From: a virus | Direction: 5' to 3' (one strand) | DNA: 22,715 bases | IMG/VR virus record: IMGVR_UViG_3300024294_000069 | Location: 1 to 22,715 of that record | Shown: positions 6,526-11,778 of the stretch, piece by piece | Position numbering within the stretch: position 1 is the stretch's first letter | Layout: each line of letters opens with the position of its first letter | Notes under the pieces: model-generated | Database searches by the model: none | What the model was told of the DNA's origin: nothing | Seen by the model: only the letters and a program-made list of their open reading frames with translations | Program-made: the position numbers and the translations under genes

Positions 6526-6904
6526 CTGCAACAATTGTTTGTTGTGGACGAGGTGCTTGAGCAGGCGCAGCGTGACCATTCGATGCCATCTTGGCTTCAC
6601 GTTTGAGTGACAGGAACTTAACACCCTTGTCAGACTCAGAACGCCATGCAGCTAGGCGCATGTCGCCATCCATCGGGCCAGAGTAGGCTGGCTGCTTGTT
6701 GTCTTCGGTTGCATCTTCATTAAGATACAGCACACCAGCACGCTGATAGACAACGAACACATCACGGCCTTGCTTGTCAGTGTCAGTGACAAGTGCTAGC
6801 CCCTTCTTGCCTTCGCCATCTATGTCGATGCTGCCGGTCAACAACAGGCGTTGCTGCTCCATTGGGGGGAACACAGCCCCCCTGTTGGTGTTGTCATATT
6901 CCAA
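6509..6904 (-). CDS. DNA-metabolism protein with SSB-type DDIPF C-terminal tip
   Basis: The product is 131 residues. The start is a TTG at 6904, directly after the ERF stop, with AGGAG eight bases upstream inside the last ERF codons; ATG 6862 is an alternative. The body (LLLTGSIDIDGEGKKGLALV, then MRLAAWRSESDKGVKFLSLK) looks like a small beta-rich fold, reminiscent of DUF736-type proteins. A Pro/Ala linker leads to the last five residues DDIPF, the classic acidic-aromatic tip by which SSB recruits repair and replication partners. Together with ERF and the exonuclease upstream, a single-stranded DNA-binding or partner-recruiting role is likely. It is not a canonical SSB in sequence. Confidence 0.65.
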   Translation of the reverse strand: MEYDNTNRGAVFPPMEQQRLLLTGSIDIDGEGKKGLALVTDTDKQGRDVFVVYQRAGVLYLNEDATEDNKQPAYSGPMDGDMRLAAWRSESDKGVKFLSLKREAKMASNGHAAPAQAPRPQQTIVADDIPF

Positions 6905-7366
6905 TTAGAATTCTCCTACGGTTACGTTATTGTTAGGCGTGATAGTTTGCACCGGACGCTTTGGTGCAACGGAAGCAGCATTGCCATCATCATCTTCTGA
7001 CGGCAGACCAAACGCAGCTTGCAAGCCATAGCGTTTGGCATAGGTAATGCCACTGCCCATCTTCTGTGGATCGGTAGGATCTTTAGAACGGATGGGTGTT
7101 CTGGACTCACGGCTCTCGCCGGATGGTGCATGCATCAGCACAGTGCGGATGAATGTCATGCCGGTTTCGCCATGGAATTCGAAGTCAACTTCTTGCGTGA
7201 AGCACAGCCCGAACTTGGTGGCCTGTGTTGCAGCTTCTATGACAGCTTCGAGGGTGGCATAGTTGCTTTTGAAGTGTGGGTTCTTGCCATCTTTCTTGGC
7301 AACAACGGACATTTTTTGAAACTCAAGCAATGCTTCTGCTAGGTTCTTCGGCTGCTTGTCAGTCAT
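6905..7366 (-). CDS. ERF-family single-strand annealing protein
   Basis: The start at ATG 7366 (MTDKQPKNLAEAL) has AGGAGGT four bases upstream; the frame is open to 7453 but that part lies in the exonuclease gene. The 153-residue product contains the ERF hallmarks NPHFKSNYATLEAVIEA and DPQKMGSGITYAKRYGLQAA, followed by F-G-L-P-S-E-D-D-D-G-N. ERF proteins (P22 Erf type) bind single-stranded DNA and pair complementary strands in phage recombination and circularisation. The gene overlaps the upstream YqaJ exonuclease by eight bases, the usual Exo-annealase pairing. The length is on the short side for the family but covers the core domain. Confidence 0.9.
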   Translation of the reverse strand: MTDKQPKNLAEALLEFQKMSVVAKKDGKNPHFKSNYATLEAVIEAATQATKFGLCFTQEVDFEFHGETGMTFIRTVLMHAPSGESRESRTPIRSKDPTDPQKMGSGITYAKRYGLQAAFGLPSEDDDGNAASVAPKRPVQTITPNNNVTVGEF

Positions 7367-8150
7367 CTGTACCTCCTGTGACTGTGATGCGGCATGCGCC
7401 GCGCTTGTCACGCTTAATGGCAAGGATGTCACAGAAGACTTCCCTCTCATCATCAGCGATCATGGAACGTAATTCTTTCTTGATCACATCATGCTTCTTG
7501 GCTTCTGGCATGGACATGCAGTAGTCGTAGGCTAGTGATGTGAACTGATTATCTTTGCTGGCATCTCTGATCTTGAGGCCATCGATCTTGATAGCAGACC
7601 AGTCAACACGCACAGCATTGGTGTTGGTCGGCTCTGTGTCATCGACAACGTGCTGCCAGAAGGCTGCAGTTAGATCTACGATCTCGCTTAGATATGCAGT
7701 TGATCGATCAATCTGTGCATGGTCATAGTCATTGCCAAAGATGACAGACAGATGCGCCTTGTTCATATTGGACAGGTGCATATATAGCTGGATCTGTGGC
7801 ATGTATGACTCGATCATGTCAGCCATGCGGCGGTTGCTGCTTGTGTGTTTGCATTCGAGCAAATACGTTTGGCCTTGTTCATCATAAACAAGTGCATCAA
7901 CCGTACCCTTGAATGGTACGCCGCGCAGCGTTTGCTCAAACTCAGATTGCTGCGCCATGACGGTATGCCCTGTGTCACGGCAGAACCAATCTATGTTGAA
8001 CTGTTCTGTCTGCGTGCCAAGGTTGACCTTGAAGATGTGGCTTAGATCATCGGGCTGCTTGCGACCTGTCTTGACCAGCCATAGGTCATGCCAGTCGCCG
8101 CGCATGATCGAGTACAAATCTGACCCGCCAATAAATCCCTGCCTATTCAT
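7359..8150 (-). CDS. YqaJ-type viral recombinase/exonuclease (lambda Exo-like)
   Basis: The 263-residue protein shows the lambda-Exo/YqaJ pattern: IGGSD near residues 7-11, Glu49 (GTQTEQF), Asp85 (KGTVDALV), Glu99-x-Lys101 (LLECKH) and Gln119/Gln121 (MPQIQLYMHL). These are the PD-(D/E)xK metal-binding and catalytic positions. It should resect double-stranded DNA ends 5' to 3' to make the 3' single strand on which the ERF protein encoded immediately downstream acts. The start overlaps the upstream small gene by ATGA. The C-terminal quarter (DKRGACRITVTGG) is family-typical in length. The call is firm from the catalytic residues and neighbours. Confidence 0.9.
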   Translation of the reverse strand: MNRQGFIGGSDLYSIMRGDWHDLWLVKTGRKQPDDLSHIFKVNLGTQTEQFNIDWFCRDTGHTVMAQQSEFEQTLRGVPFKGTVDALVYDEQGQTYLLECKHTSSNRRMADMIESYMPQIQLYMHLSNMNKAHLSVIFGNDYDHAQIDRSTAYLSEIVDLTAAFWQHVVDDTEPTNTNAVRVDWSAIKIDGLKIRDASKDNQFTSLAYDYCMSMPEAKKHDVIKKELRSMIADDEREVFCDILAIKRDKRGACRITVTGGTDD

Positions 8151-8377
8151 TGCATGTCACCATACGGAAGGATTCCTATGTCCTTCATATATCCATGGTC
8201 TTTAAGCTCTATGATAAGCTCATCAACATAGCCACATATGCCGTTGGCTGTATGGTCGTTGTCAAAATCAAGATCAGATTCAATTGAAGAATCATTTTGC
8301 AATCTATGAAGCAAGTTTAATGCAATGAACTTGACTTGATTTTGTGTGTACACACGAACTGATTTATCTTTAGACAT
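8147..8377 (-). CDS. Hypothetical 76-residue protein, start of recombination unit
   Basis: The ATG at 8377 has a strong site AGGAGGT five bases upstream. The protein begins MSKDKSVRVYTQNQVKFIAL and continues with an acidic middle (SSIESDLDFDNDHTANG) and a helix YVDELIIELKDHGYMKDIG. I do not recognise a family. It overlaps the exonuclease start by four bases, so it is co-translated with the recombination genes. A palindrome copy next to a TATAAA box lies directly upstream (8397-8409), so this gene may be the first of an own transcript within the early operon. Confidence 0.68.
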   Translation of the reverse strand: MSKDKSVRVYTQNQVKFIALNLLHRLQNDSSIESDLDFDNDHTANGICGYVDELIIELKDHGYMKDIGILPYGDMQ

Positions 8378-8390
8378 AATACCTCCTGTA

Positions 8391-8409
8391 TTTATACTGC
8401 ATTATTGCA
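8391..8409 (-). promoter_or_regulatory. Candidate promoter/operator: palindrome CTGCATTATTGCA next to a -10 box
   Basis: On the minus strand the order is GTGCAATAATGCAG immediately followed by TATAAAT, then AGGAGGT and the ATG at 8377. A palindrome abutting a -10 box is the same arrangement as at 10697-10716 and 12231-12250. No clear -35 hexamer is seen at the right distance. This suggests a repressible promoter for the exo-ERF unit. Confidence 0.5.
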
Positions 8410-8412
8410 CAA

Positions 8413-8838
8413 CTACCTACCATTAACAATGCATTTATGCAGCTTATCGCACAATAATTTACGCGTTCTGTAGATAGGTGACATATGTTTGTAGAACTCT
8501 GCAAAGCTAGGCCAGAACGTGGCAGTCTTGGTCACTTCTTTGAATGCATAGATAACAATGTCGGCTGGATATTCCGACAACTCAGCTGCCAATGCTTTGG
8601 TCTTGGTTGTCATCATCTTTGCCGTCAGTGTATTGGGCAGAACAATCAGCGTTGCAAGCATGGCAATCCGCTGCTCGATATTTGTGGTCGGCAGCGGAAC
8701 CATGCTTGTCAACACTTGGTTATAGGCTTGACGCAATGAGTCCGGGTCAGCGTCAGTGATCTTGAAGCCAACGGTATTGAAGTCATGGTCATGTATTTTT
8801 TCAACCGATGGAATCAAGGTACTCACTGAATCGATCAC
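8413..8838 (-). CDS. Putative replication accessory/helicase-loader-like protein
   Basis: The stop is fixed at 8413; the start is uncertain. The frame is open to 9030 but overlaps the replication gene upstream, so a GTG at 8838 (GAGG 11 bases upstream) is preferred, with GTG 8826 and TTG 8817 as options. That gives about 141 residues. The C-terminal part, SEYPADIVIYAFKEVTKTAT then FWPSFAEFYKHMSPIYRTRK, resembles small proteins encoded after phage replication initiators, with P-A-D-x-V...F-W-P-S-x-A-E and a basic R-T-R-K-L-L end. A loader or partner of the initiator is inferred from the gene order only. The last codons include a palindrome copy. Confidence 0.55.
   Translation of the reverse strand: MIDSVSTLIPSVEKIHDHDFNTVGFKITDADPDSLRQAYNQVLTSMVPLPTTNIEQRIAMLATLIVLPNTLTAKMMTTKTKALAAELSEYPADIVIYAFKEVTKTATFWPSFAEFYKHMSPIYRTRKLLCDKLHKCIVNGR
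8430..8442. promoter_or_regulatory. Dispersed palindrome copy TGCATTTATGCAG
   Basis: This second copy lies 20 bases from the one at 8397-8409, inside the last codons of the upstream gene. The pair could allow cooperative repressor binding at the promoter of the recombination unit. It may also be partly a coding coincidence (L-H-K-C). Confidence 0.45.
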
Positions 8839-9427
8839 TCTGGTCGTAACCTCGATGGGGCTGGCTGCTTGCTCTAGCCTTGCTAGTGCCTTGTCTCGCT
8901 GACATGCCTTTAATCCTGCGACACCAACCACGATAGGCAAGGTTGAAATCTTTGAAGCTGTTGCCTTTGGATTGATGGTAGTCACGGAACTGATTTGTTT
9001 CATACTCATGGTCAATGGCCTCCTGCCCATTGGTCAGGCGTGCAGCATTGATGTCGTCAATAACTTTGGCAGATGGTTGCCAGTCATTTGGAACTTGCAT
9101 CTTGCTTGCCCTCTTAGGTGTTATATAGGTTCTTGATAGGTTACTGCCCCACTCTGGGGCAGCGGATGCCCCACTCTGGGGCAACAGCAACCTGTATCTG
9201 GTGGATGTGAATGGCTGATGGATGCGCTCGATGAAGCCTAGCTCGATGAGCAATGCCAACTTGCGTGACACTGTGCCTGTTCCCATGCCGGTAACTTTGG
9301 ATAGTGTCTCGATGCTTGGCCAGCATATAGCTTCGTCATTGGCATAGTCTGCCAGCGTGACAAGCATCCACTTAGCAAGCGCATCTTTAATCTCGGCCTT
9401 CATTGCCGCTGCCATTATAACAAACAT
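8801..9427 (-). CDS. Winged-helix replication initiator-like protein (O/DnaD type)
   Basis: The 208-residue protein starts at ATG 9427 in a TAATG overlap with the upstream gene. Residues 20-72 are a winged helix (WPSIETLSKVTGMGTGTVSR, then LLIELGFIERIHQ). Residues about 82-101 form a linker encoded by repeats (9125-9183). Residues 135-172 (NQFRDYHQSKGNSFKDFNLA, YRGWCRR) match the C-terminal 'W..F...W' segment of phage replisome organisers. By family it would bind the origin through the winged helix and recruit a helicase loader. The layout of DNA-binding domain, repeat-encoded linker and C-terminal domain is that of lambda O, where the origin lies inside the gene. Confidence 0.75.
   Translation of the reverse strand: MFVIMAAAMKAEIKDALAKWMLVTLADYANDEAICWPSIETLSKVTGMGTGTVSRKLALLIELGFIERIHQPFTSTRYRLLLPQSGASAAPEWGSNLSRTYITPKRASKMQVPNDWQPSAKVIDDINAARLTNGQEAIDHEYETNQFRDYHQSKGNSFKDFNLAYRGWCRRIKGMSARQGTSKARASSQPHRGYDQSDRFSEYLDSIG
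9125..9183. repeat. Clustered direct and palindromic repeats: candidate replication origin
   Basis: Two tandem 11-mers, ATAGGTTCTTG (9125-9135) and ATAGGTTACTG (9136-9146), lead into two identical 17-base palindromes TGCCCCACTCTGGGGCA at 9145-9161 and 9167-9183. The palindromes have a 22-base period, which is not a multiple of three, so the repeat is conserved as DNA and not as protein (QSGA in one copy, APEWG in the other). AT-rich DNA (TTATATAGG) adjoins. The position within the replication gene mirrors lambda ori within O. Confidence 0.6.
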
Positions 9428-9708
9428 TATGATTTAGTTTCTTTGGTGCGGAAGAAGCCGTCATGCTTCGGATGCAGGTGCATGAAGTAGCGTGCGTAAT
9501 AAGCACGATGATTATTGCTGAGTTTAAACTCACGCTCACATTTGGTTTCGATGTCAGTGTGCCAACGGATACGCTCGAACACTGAGTTAATCGAATAGTT
9601 ATTGTAACCACGATTGATTACATCAAATGTAAACTGCTCGACCAAATCGTAAACATGCGGGTTGTTCTTATGAAACTCCCACCATTTATATTTAAGACTG
9701 TCAGACAT
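9427..9708 (-). CDS. Conserved phage protein of unknown function (KWWEFHKNNPHVYDL type)
   Basis: The start is ATG 9708 (MSDSLKYKWWEFHKNNPHVY) with AGGAGG four bases upstream; a start at 9729 would cover that ribosome site. The 93-residue protein has the recurrent pattern F-H-x-x-N-P-H-V-Y-D-L, then V-F-E-R-I-R-W-H-T, then N-N-H-R-A-Y-Y-A-R-Y-F and P-K-H-D-G-F-F-R-T. I recognise it as a widespread phage and prophage family near replication genes, without an established activity. Many aromatic and basic residues suggest nucleic-acid binding. It overlaps the replication initiator by one base, so the two are made together. Confidence 0.72.
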   Translation of the reverse strand: MSDSLKYKWWEFHKNNPHVYDLVEQFTFDVINRGYNNYSINSVFERIRWHTDIETKCEREFKLSNNHRAYYARYFMHLHPKHDGFFRTKETKS

Positions 9709-9723
9709 AGATCCTCCTTTCCA

Positions 9724-9737
9724 CTGCATAAATGCAG
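9724..9737. promoter_or_regulatory. Dispersed palindrome copy CTGCATAAATGCAG before the replication unit
   Basis: With flanks it reads ACTGCAT-AA-ATGCAGT, 15 bases before the ATG at 9708. On the minus strand a TATGAT hexamer stands just upstream, placing the palindrome about where transcription would start. A repressor bound here could block the replication genes directly. Confidence 0.55.
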
Positions 9738-9779
9738 TAGATCATATAGTGTTGACACGATCAAGTGATTTAATGCATG

Positions 9780-9815
9780 ATGGTTTTGTAGCCACTCTGA
9801 CGGCTACGAAACCAT
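9780..9815. other. Intergenic hairpin, 14-bp stem
   Basis: ATGGTTTTGTAGCC (9780-9793) pairs with GGCTACGAAACCAT (9802-9815) over an eight-base loop, with a single T-G wobble. No T-run follows on either strand, so a simple intrinsic terminator is not supported. It lies between the resolvase stop and the promoter region of the replication unit and may be an attenuator, an RNA processing site or a protein site. Confidence 0.55.
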
Positions 9816-9837
9816 GACAACTCCCTGTCGTAAGAAG

Positions 9838-9873
9838 ATCGGCTGGCTATTACCTCCTAGCTAGCCAGCCGAT
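9838..9873 (-). terminator. Hairpin at the end of the resolvase gene, possible terminator
   Basis: ATCGGCTGGCTA and TAGCCAGCCGAT form a perfect 12-bp stem that spans the resolvase stop codon. On the minus strand the stem is followed by CTTCTT, a weak T-rich tail. The loop holds AGGAGG, an apparently unused ribosome site. Termination or attenuation between the early regulator genes and the replication unit is plausible. Confidence 0.45.
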
Positions 9874-10185
9874 TATCTTCGTTGCGATAGGGTTGCTGAT
9901 TTCAATACAGATAAAGTTCGGGCCACTCTTTTGCTTCAACAAATAGATATCTGCCGGCTGTTCTTTATGTGTCTTGGTTAGAAAGCTGAATCCACGACCG
10001 GCTGATTGGTACTTGGATTCAGCTATTAGAACTCCGGCTTTGGTTTCGATGCGGATGTCTCCACCAAACTCGCCACCCAATTGTCCTGAGAGAGGCTGCC
10101 TTTTCGCTTTGGCCCCGCGTTCTTCAAGCCAGTTGACCCACCACTTCTCATGGTAGTTGCCTTTATTGCGTTGAGATGTTGCCAT
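9850..10185 (-). CDS. Holliday-junction resolvase-like nuclease (Hjc type)
   Basis: The 111-residue protein carries the Hjc/PD-(D/E)xK layout: Lys8-Gly9...Glu13 (NKGNYHEKWW), then Gly-Gly-Asp43 (EFGGDIRIETK) and Glu56-x-Lys58 (LIAESKYQS), followed by F-S-F-L and the A-D-I-Y-L-L strand. Such enzymes cut four-way DNA junctions as dimers, or act as structure-specific nucleases. With the exonuclease and annealing protein it would complete a phage recombination set and resolve branched DNA before packaging. GAGGAG lies five bases before the ATG. The C-terminus is encoded in a hairpin. Exact substrate preference cannot be read from sequence. Confidence 0.82.
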   Translation of the reverse strand: MATSQRNKGNYHEKWWVNWLEERGAKAKRQPLSGQLGGEFGGDIRIETKAGVLIAESKYQSAGRGFSFLTKTHKEQPADIYLLKQKSGPNFICIEISNPIATKIIGWLARR

Positions 10186-10328
10186 CGTTGCTCCTCATGG
10201 CACGACAAACAGACGATAACTTTGTTGCCATATACAACGAACCATGTAGTGACATCACCACATGCTGCGCACTCACATGCGTTACCGATCTTGTCGTAAG
10301 TTGATTTCGATTTGCGCGCCAAGTGCAT
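10026..10328 (-). CDS. Possible zinc-ribbon protein overlapping the resolvase gene
   Basis: A 100-residue frame holds C-E-C-A-A-C-G near residues 18-24 and C-L-S-C-H near residues 40-44, a CxxC...CxxC pair spaced like a zinc ribbon. It fills the gap between the XRE gene and the resolvase. After about residue 52 it runs 160 bases inside the resolvase gene in another frame, and this part is low in complexity. The ribosome site before the ATG is weak. The paired Cys motifs argue for a real gene; the long overlap argues against it. It may be a small DNA- or RNA-binding accessory protein. Confidence 0.42.
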   Translation of the reverse strand: MHLARKSKSTYDKIGNACECAACGDVTTWFVVYGNKVIVCLSCHEEQRWQHLNAIKATTMRSGGSTGLKNAGPKRKGSLSQDNWVASLVETSASKPKPEF

Positions 10329-10536
10329 CCATCCAACAGATTAAAAGGAAGTTACTTGGCACACGCTTATATTGTTCCCACTTGTGAACAAGAGACGAGG
10401 CGCAGCCGATGCGATCAGCTAGTTCTTCTTGTGACCAGCCACGCTCATGACGTAGAGACACTAAGCCTGTGACTAACTGGTGCCAGTTGTCACTAATCGC
10501 TTTGGGTTTGCTGTAATGCGTGAATTCTGATCGCAT
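10282..10536 (-). CDS. XRE-family helix-turn-helix regulator
   Basis: From ATG 10536 (AAGG seven bases upstream) the product is 84 residues. Residues about 25-60 are a classic XRE helix-turn-helix: LVSLRHERGWSQEELADRIG, then CASSLVHKWEQYKRVPSNFL. The short C-terminus (LGAQIEINLRQDR) has no second domain. It should be a DNA-binding regulator, possibly a Cro- or CII-like switch, since it is the second gene of the rightmost early transcript facing the repressor. It overlaps the preceding HTH gene by 44 bases. Which of the two HTH proteins plays Cro cannot be decided from sequence. Confidence 0.8.
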   Translation of the reverse strand: MRSEFTHYSKPKAISDNWHQLVTGLVSLRHERGWSQEELADRIGCASSLVHKWEQYKRVPSNFLLICWMDALGAQIEINLRQDR

Positions 10537-10690
10537 CCAGTACCTTTTTTGCAGTAGCCAAACGCAAATCTCCACCGTTTAGAGTCCGGTAGTATGTGCT
10601 AGTAGGTACGCCAGCTAATCTAAATGCTTGTAATACCTGCATGTTTGCTAAAACTGCTGCTGCTTTTAGCTGTTCCATATAACTCAACAT
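10493..10690 (-). CDS. Cro-like small helix-turn-helix protein
   Basis: The product is 65 residues from ATG 10690, or 61 from ATG 10678. It contains an HTH (MQVLQAFRLAGVPTSTYYRT, LNGGDLRLATAKKVLDAIR) typical of small phage regulators. It is the first gene to the left of the divergent immunity promoter. The predicted start of transcription is close to 10690, so a start there would be nearly leaderless and a start at 10678 would have about 12 bases of leader; the latter has only a weak GAG. An upstream ATG at 10726 would lie before the promoter and is rejected. A Cro role is inferred from position. Confidence 0.68.
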   Translation of the reverse strand: MLSYMEQLKAAAVLANMQVLQAFRLAGVPTSTYYRTLNGGDLRLATAKKVLDAIRIHALQQTQSD

Positions 10691-10696
10691 GCGACT

Positions 10697-10726
10697 AACA
10701 TACTGCATTAATGCATGCTTGCGCAA
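10697..10726 (-). promoter_or_regulatory. Early leftward promoter of the Cro-like gene
   Basis: On the minus strand TTGCGC (10726-10721), an 18-base spacer and TATGTT (10702-10697) form a sigma70-like promoter. The palindrome at 10703-10716 fills the spacer and touches the -10 box, so bound repressor would block RNA polymerase. Confidence 0.55.
10703..10716. promoter_or_regulatory. Immunity-region operator 1, CTGCATTAATGCAT
   Basis: This is a near-perfect palindrome lying in the spacer of the leftward early promoter. It is one of three related sites within 92 bases between the divergent Cro-like and repressor genes. Confidence 0.6.
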
Positions 10727-10747
10727 GTAGCTGCGTAATGCAATACT
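10719..10747 (+). promoter_or_regulatory. Repressor promoter
   Basis: TTGCGC (10719-10724), a 17-base spacer and AATACT (10742-10747) point toward the repressor gene. The eight-base palindrome TTGCGCAA (10719-10726) serves as -35 for both divergent promoters. The leader to the repressor ATG would be about 58 bases and contains operator 3. Confidence 0.5.
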
Positions 10748-10753
10748 GCATTA
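10736..10753. promoter_or_regulatory. Immunity-region operator 2, inverted half-sites TAATGCA/TGCATTA
   Basis: Two seven-base half-sites TAATGCA and TGCATTA face each other across ATAC and overlap the -10 box of the repressor promoter. The half-site order is inverted relative to the standard copy, so this may be a weaker or differently bound autoregulatory site. Confidence 0.5.
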
Positions 10754-10780
10754 AGCTCTGATGACGGTTGATGTTTCATG

Positions 10781-10794
10781 CTGTATTAATACAG
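10781..10794. promoter_or_regulatory. Immunity-region operator 3, CTGTATTAATACAG
   Basis: This perfect 14-base palindrome differs from the common form by a symmetric C-to-T / G-to-A change in both arms. It lies just before the repressor ribosome site AGGAGG (10796-10801), in the leader. A symmetric change suggests selection on the palindrome itself. Confidence 0.6.
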
Positions 10795-10811
10795 TAGGAG
10801 GTATCGATGAA

Positions 10812-11369
10812 ATGGAAGACTACGAAGCTAAAGCAATCCGTGTATGGATGAGATCGATTATGCAGACACGCGAATGGTCAGCTAATAAGTGGGCAACCAT
10901 GGCGGGTACAAGCCCGACCAACATAACAAGATTCCTGAACGGTGGTAAGTTTGTGCCATCGTCCAAGACAATAGGGAAGTTAAGTTACATTGCGGGTTCA
11001 GCACCTTCACTATCACAAAACGCAACGTTGGATGCGGCCTCAAGAACGATCGTGCTGAAGGATCATCTTGAAAAAGATGTAGGGCAGGTGACAGTGTATA
11101 ATTTAACTGGTGATATAGTCGCGTATAGATTTGATAGACAATCAAGAACGCATGGCGTTGACATTGGTGACATCATTGTTATTCGCAAGCAAAAGAAATT
11201 TGACACAGGTAATACTGTTCTATTCATCGCTGATGAAGGCTTGGAATTAGGCAAGAAGCTTGAAGGTCAGAACGCTGTGTTCCAGATAATAAAGAACCGC
11301 ACAGTCAGGCTTGCTGATGTGCGGGTCATTGGTAGGGTGGTTCAGATTGTTAAGAACCTAGACGATTAA
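10812..11369 (+). CDS. CI-like repressor with degenerate S24-type C-terminal domain
   Basis: The start ATG 10812 has AGGAGG ten bases upstream; an earlier in-frame ATG at 10761 lies near the promoter and is rejected. The 185-residue product has an HTH at residues 21-48 (EWSANKWATMAGTSPTNITR, FLNGG). Residues about 88-180 read like a LexA/CI S24 domain (VDIGDIIVIRKQ, VLFIADEGLELGKKL, VRVIGRVVQIVKN). A lysine pair (148-149) stands near the usual catalytic Lys, but the usual D-S-M-x-P segment reads F-D-R-Q-S-R-T, so the nucleophile motif is not conserved. It is likely the prophage repressor, probably dimerising; RecA-stimulated self-cleavage is doubtful. Confidence 0.8.
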   Translation: MEDYEAKAIRVWMRSIMQTREWSANKWATMAGTSPTNITRFLNGGKFVPSSKTIGKLSYIAGSAPSLSQNATLDAASRTIVLKDHLEKDVGQVTVYNLTGDIVAYRFDRQSRTHGVDIGDIIVIRKQKKFDTGNTVLFIADEGLELGKKLEGQNAVFQIIKNRTVRLADVRVIGRVVQIVKNLDD

Positions 11370-11557
11370 CTTAAACGCCAGACACGATAGCCTTCTTTAA
11401 GTTTGCGCATCGTGTAATCTATCTTGCGATAACGCATGTGATCTCGAAAGCGTAACGCTTCTATTTCTGTTTCAAACAGCACGCTATCACCGGCTTCCAT
11501 TTGCTCAACGACATGAGATAAGCGGGGCGGTATAGGTATGTGCTTTTCAATAAACAT
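11366..11557 (-). CDS. Small conserved phage protein (GDSV type), unknown function
   Basis: From ATG 11557, inside a TAATG overlap with the upstream gene, the product is 63 residues. The pattern P-P-R-x-S-H-V-V-E-Q-M-E-A-G-D-S-V, E-A-L-R-F-R-D-H-M-R-Y and C-terminal G-Y-R-V-W-R-L recurs in many small phage early proteins of unknown function. Its stop overlaps the stop of the convergent repressor gene in the sequence TTAA, with no terminator between. It closes the second early operon. Confidence 0.66.
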   Translation of the reverse strand: MFIEKHIPIPPRLSHVVEQMEAGDSVLFETEIEALRFRDHMRYRKIDYTMRKLKEGYRVWRLS

Positions 11558-11778
11558 TACACGCCCCGCAAGATTGTAGCCCATGCTTCATGTATCTTGT
11601 CGCTGTCATTATCTTTGTGACGAGCGTACTGCGATACGATTGGGCCAATGGTTGCGCAAGCCTGCGCCCAAGTCATCTTGTCAGGATGGCTTGGTGCAGT
11701 GCGACTATCAAACTCAAAGACATTTACGCCGTCACCGGCGTGTGTCTGAGTGAAGATATCATCAAATCGCTGTGGCAT
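11557..11778 (-). CDS. Hypothetical 73-residue protein
   Basis: The ATG at 11778 is preceded by AAGGAG at good spacing. The protein (MPQRFDDIFTQTHAGDGVNV, then W-A-Q-A-C-A-T-I-G-P-I-V-S-Q-Y-A-R) has no motif I recognise. It overlaps the gene before it by 17 bases and the gene after it by one base, so it is part of a compact early operon. Confidence 0.6.
   Translation of the reverse strand: MPQRFDDIFTQTHAGDGVNVFEFDSRTAPSHPDKMTWAQACATIGPIVSQYARHKDNDSDKIHEAWATILRGV

Noticed and set aside
8839-9030. Upstream extension of the replication accessory gene
   Set aside because: It lies fully within the replication initiator gene in another frame and shows no conserved sequence.
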